Below, in pieces: positions 5,970-6,374 of a stretch of 6,374 bases of DNA; within the stretch, counting starts at the first letter, position 1; each line of letters opens with the position of its first letter. Under the pieces are notes generated by a model. The model had not been told where the DNA came from, did not search any database, and saw nothing but the letters and a program-made list of their open reading frames with translations. The stretch is from Christensenella sp. UBA941 (GTDB lineage: Bacteria > Bacillota > Clostridia > Christensenellales > UBA941): contig DBDD01000206.1 in NCBI GenBank assembly GCA_002293365.1, positions 826 through 7,199 on the forward strand, given 5' to 3'. The translations under genes and the position numbers were made by a program.

Positions 5970-6374
5970 TTACCGCTCAATCTCACGCGCCCGCCCGCGC
6001 CACTCATCCTGCGCCTCGCTCCGCATAATATCATCCACGCCGCGCCGAACAGCCTCAACCTCGCGGACTTCCTCTTTGATAGAGTTGTATTCGAGATACA
6101 GCCCTTTCCGCTCGGCAGCCAGCTTCGCGGCCTCTGCTTTCCAAGCCTGAACGGGAATGGCGTTTCTGCCGTTAATGACCTTTTTCAGATAATCCCGCGA
6201 TTCTTCAAACCCAGCAAGCTCGACACGGTGCCTTTCGTAAAACGTCTCGCGCTTTTTCGGATTCTGAATCTGCCGGTATTGCCCAAAAAGCTCCTTGTGC
6301 TTGAAATAAGCCTCCGCATGTTTTGTGTGTTCGCCCAGCGTCTTGGCGCGTCGCTCGTTCTTTTTCAGCGCATC
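5970..6374 (-). CDS. Relaxase/mobilization protein, C-terminal fragment (cut by window edge)
   Basis: Reading on the - strand from the right edge gives 134 residues with no stop until TAA at 5970-5972. The 5' part, with the catalytic tyrosine and metal-binding histidines, lies outside the window. The fragment is highly charged and helical, probably coiled-coil. Its segments (EHTKHAEAYFKHKELF, KKRETFYERHRVEL, IPVQAWKAEAAKLAAERKGL, EEVREVEAVRRGVDDIMR) match my recollection of the C-terminal tails of clostridial MobP-like relaxases on conjugative and mobilizable elements. Relaxases nick the transfer origin and pilot the strand to the recipient. The gene converges on the toxin-antitoxin pair across a bidirectional terminator. 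The identification rests on the tail alone and needs the catalytic domain to confirm it. Confidence 0.7.
   Translation of the reverse strand, partial: DALKKNERRAKTLGEHTKHAEAYFKHKELFGQYRQIQNPKKRETFYERHRVELAGFEESRDYLKKVINGRNAIPVQAWKAEAAKLAAERKGLYLEYNSIKEEVREVEAVRRGVDDIMRSEAQDEWRGRAREIER

Overview
The window looks like accessory DNA from a low-to-mid GC member of the Bacillota, most likely a Clostridia-type gut or rumen bacterium. This is inferred from strong AGGAGG-type ribosome sites, canonical TTGACA promoters, the BlaI plus M56 gene pair, and a relaxase C-terminus of the kind carried by clostridial conjugative or mobilizable elements. No species can be named from the sequence.

Layout: positions 1-154 hold no gene I can support. 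Positions 155-203 carry a promoter overlapped by two CTAC-N4-GTAG dyads, a likely BlaI-type operator. A three-gene operon on the + strand follows: a BlaI/MecI/CopY-family repressor (230-619), a large BlaR1-like M56 membrane metalloprotease (621-3413), and a secreted or lipid-anchored protein with two FG-GAP/VCBS-type calcium loops (3427-4938). Next comes a RelB/DinJ-like antitoxin and YafQ-like toxin pair (5077-5692) with its own TTGACA-N17-TATCAT promoter and a palindrome over the -10. A roughly 280-base gap with several hairpins, including a bidirectional terminator, separates it from the 3' end of a relaxase/mobilization gene on the - strand (5970-6374, cut by the window edge).

How the genes may work together: in BlaR1/BlaI systems an external sensor domain signals through the membrane to a cytoplasmic zinc protease, which leads to loss of the repressor. 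Here the usual penicillin-binding sensor is absent. In its place are about seven RCC1-type repeats, enough for one complete beta-propeller, followed by two copies of a beta-rich module resembling a beta-helix. The operon contains no beta-lactamase; its third gene encodes a second extracytoplasmic protein. The likely reading is a regulated-proteolysis receptor with a new input, whose ligand and target genes are not visible here. The toxin-antitoxin pair and relaxase suggest that the cassette lies on, or next to, a mobile element.
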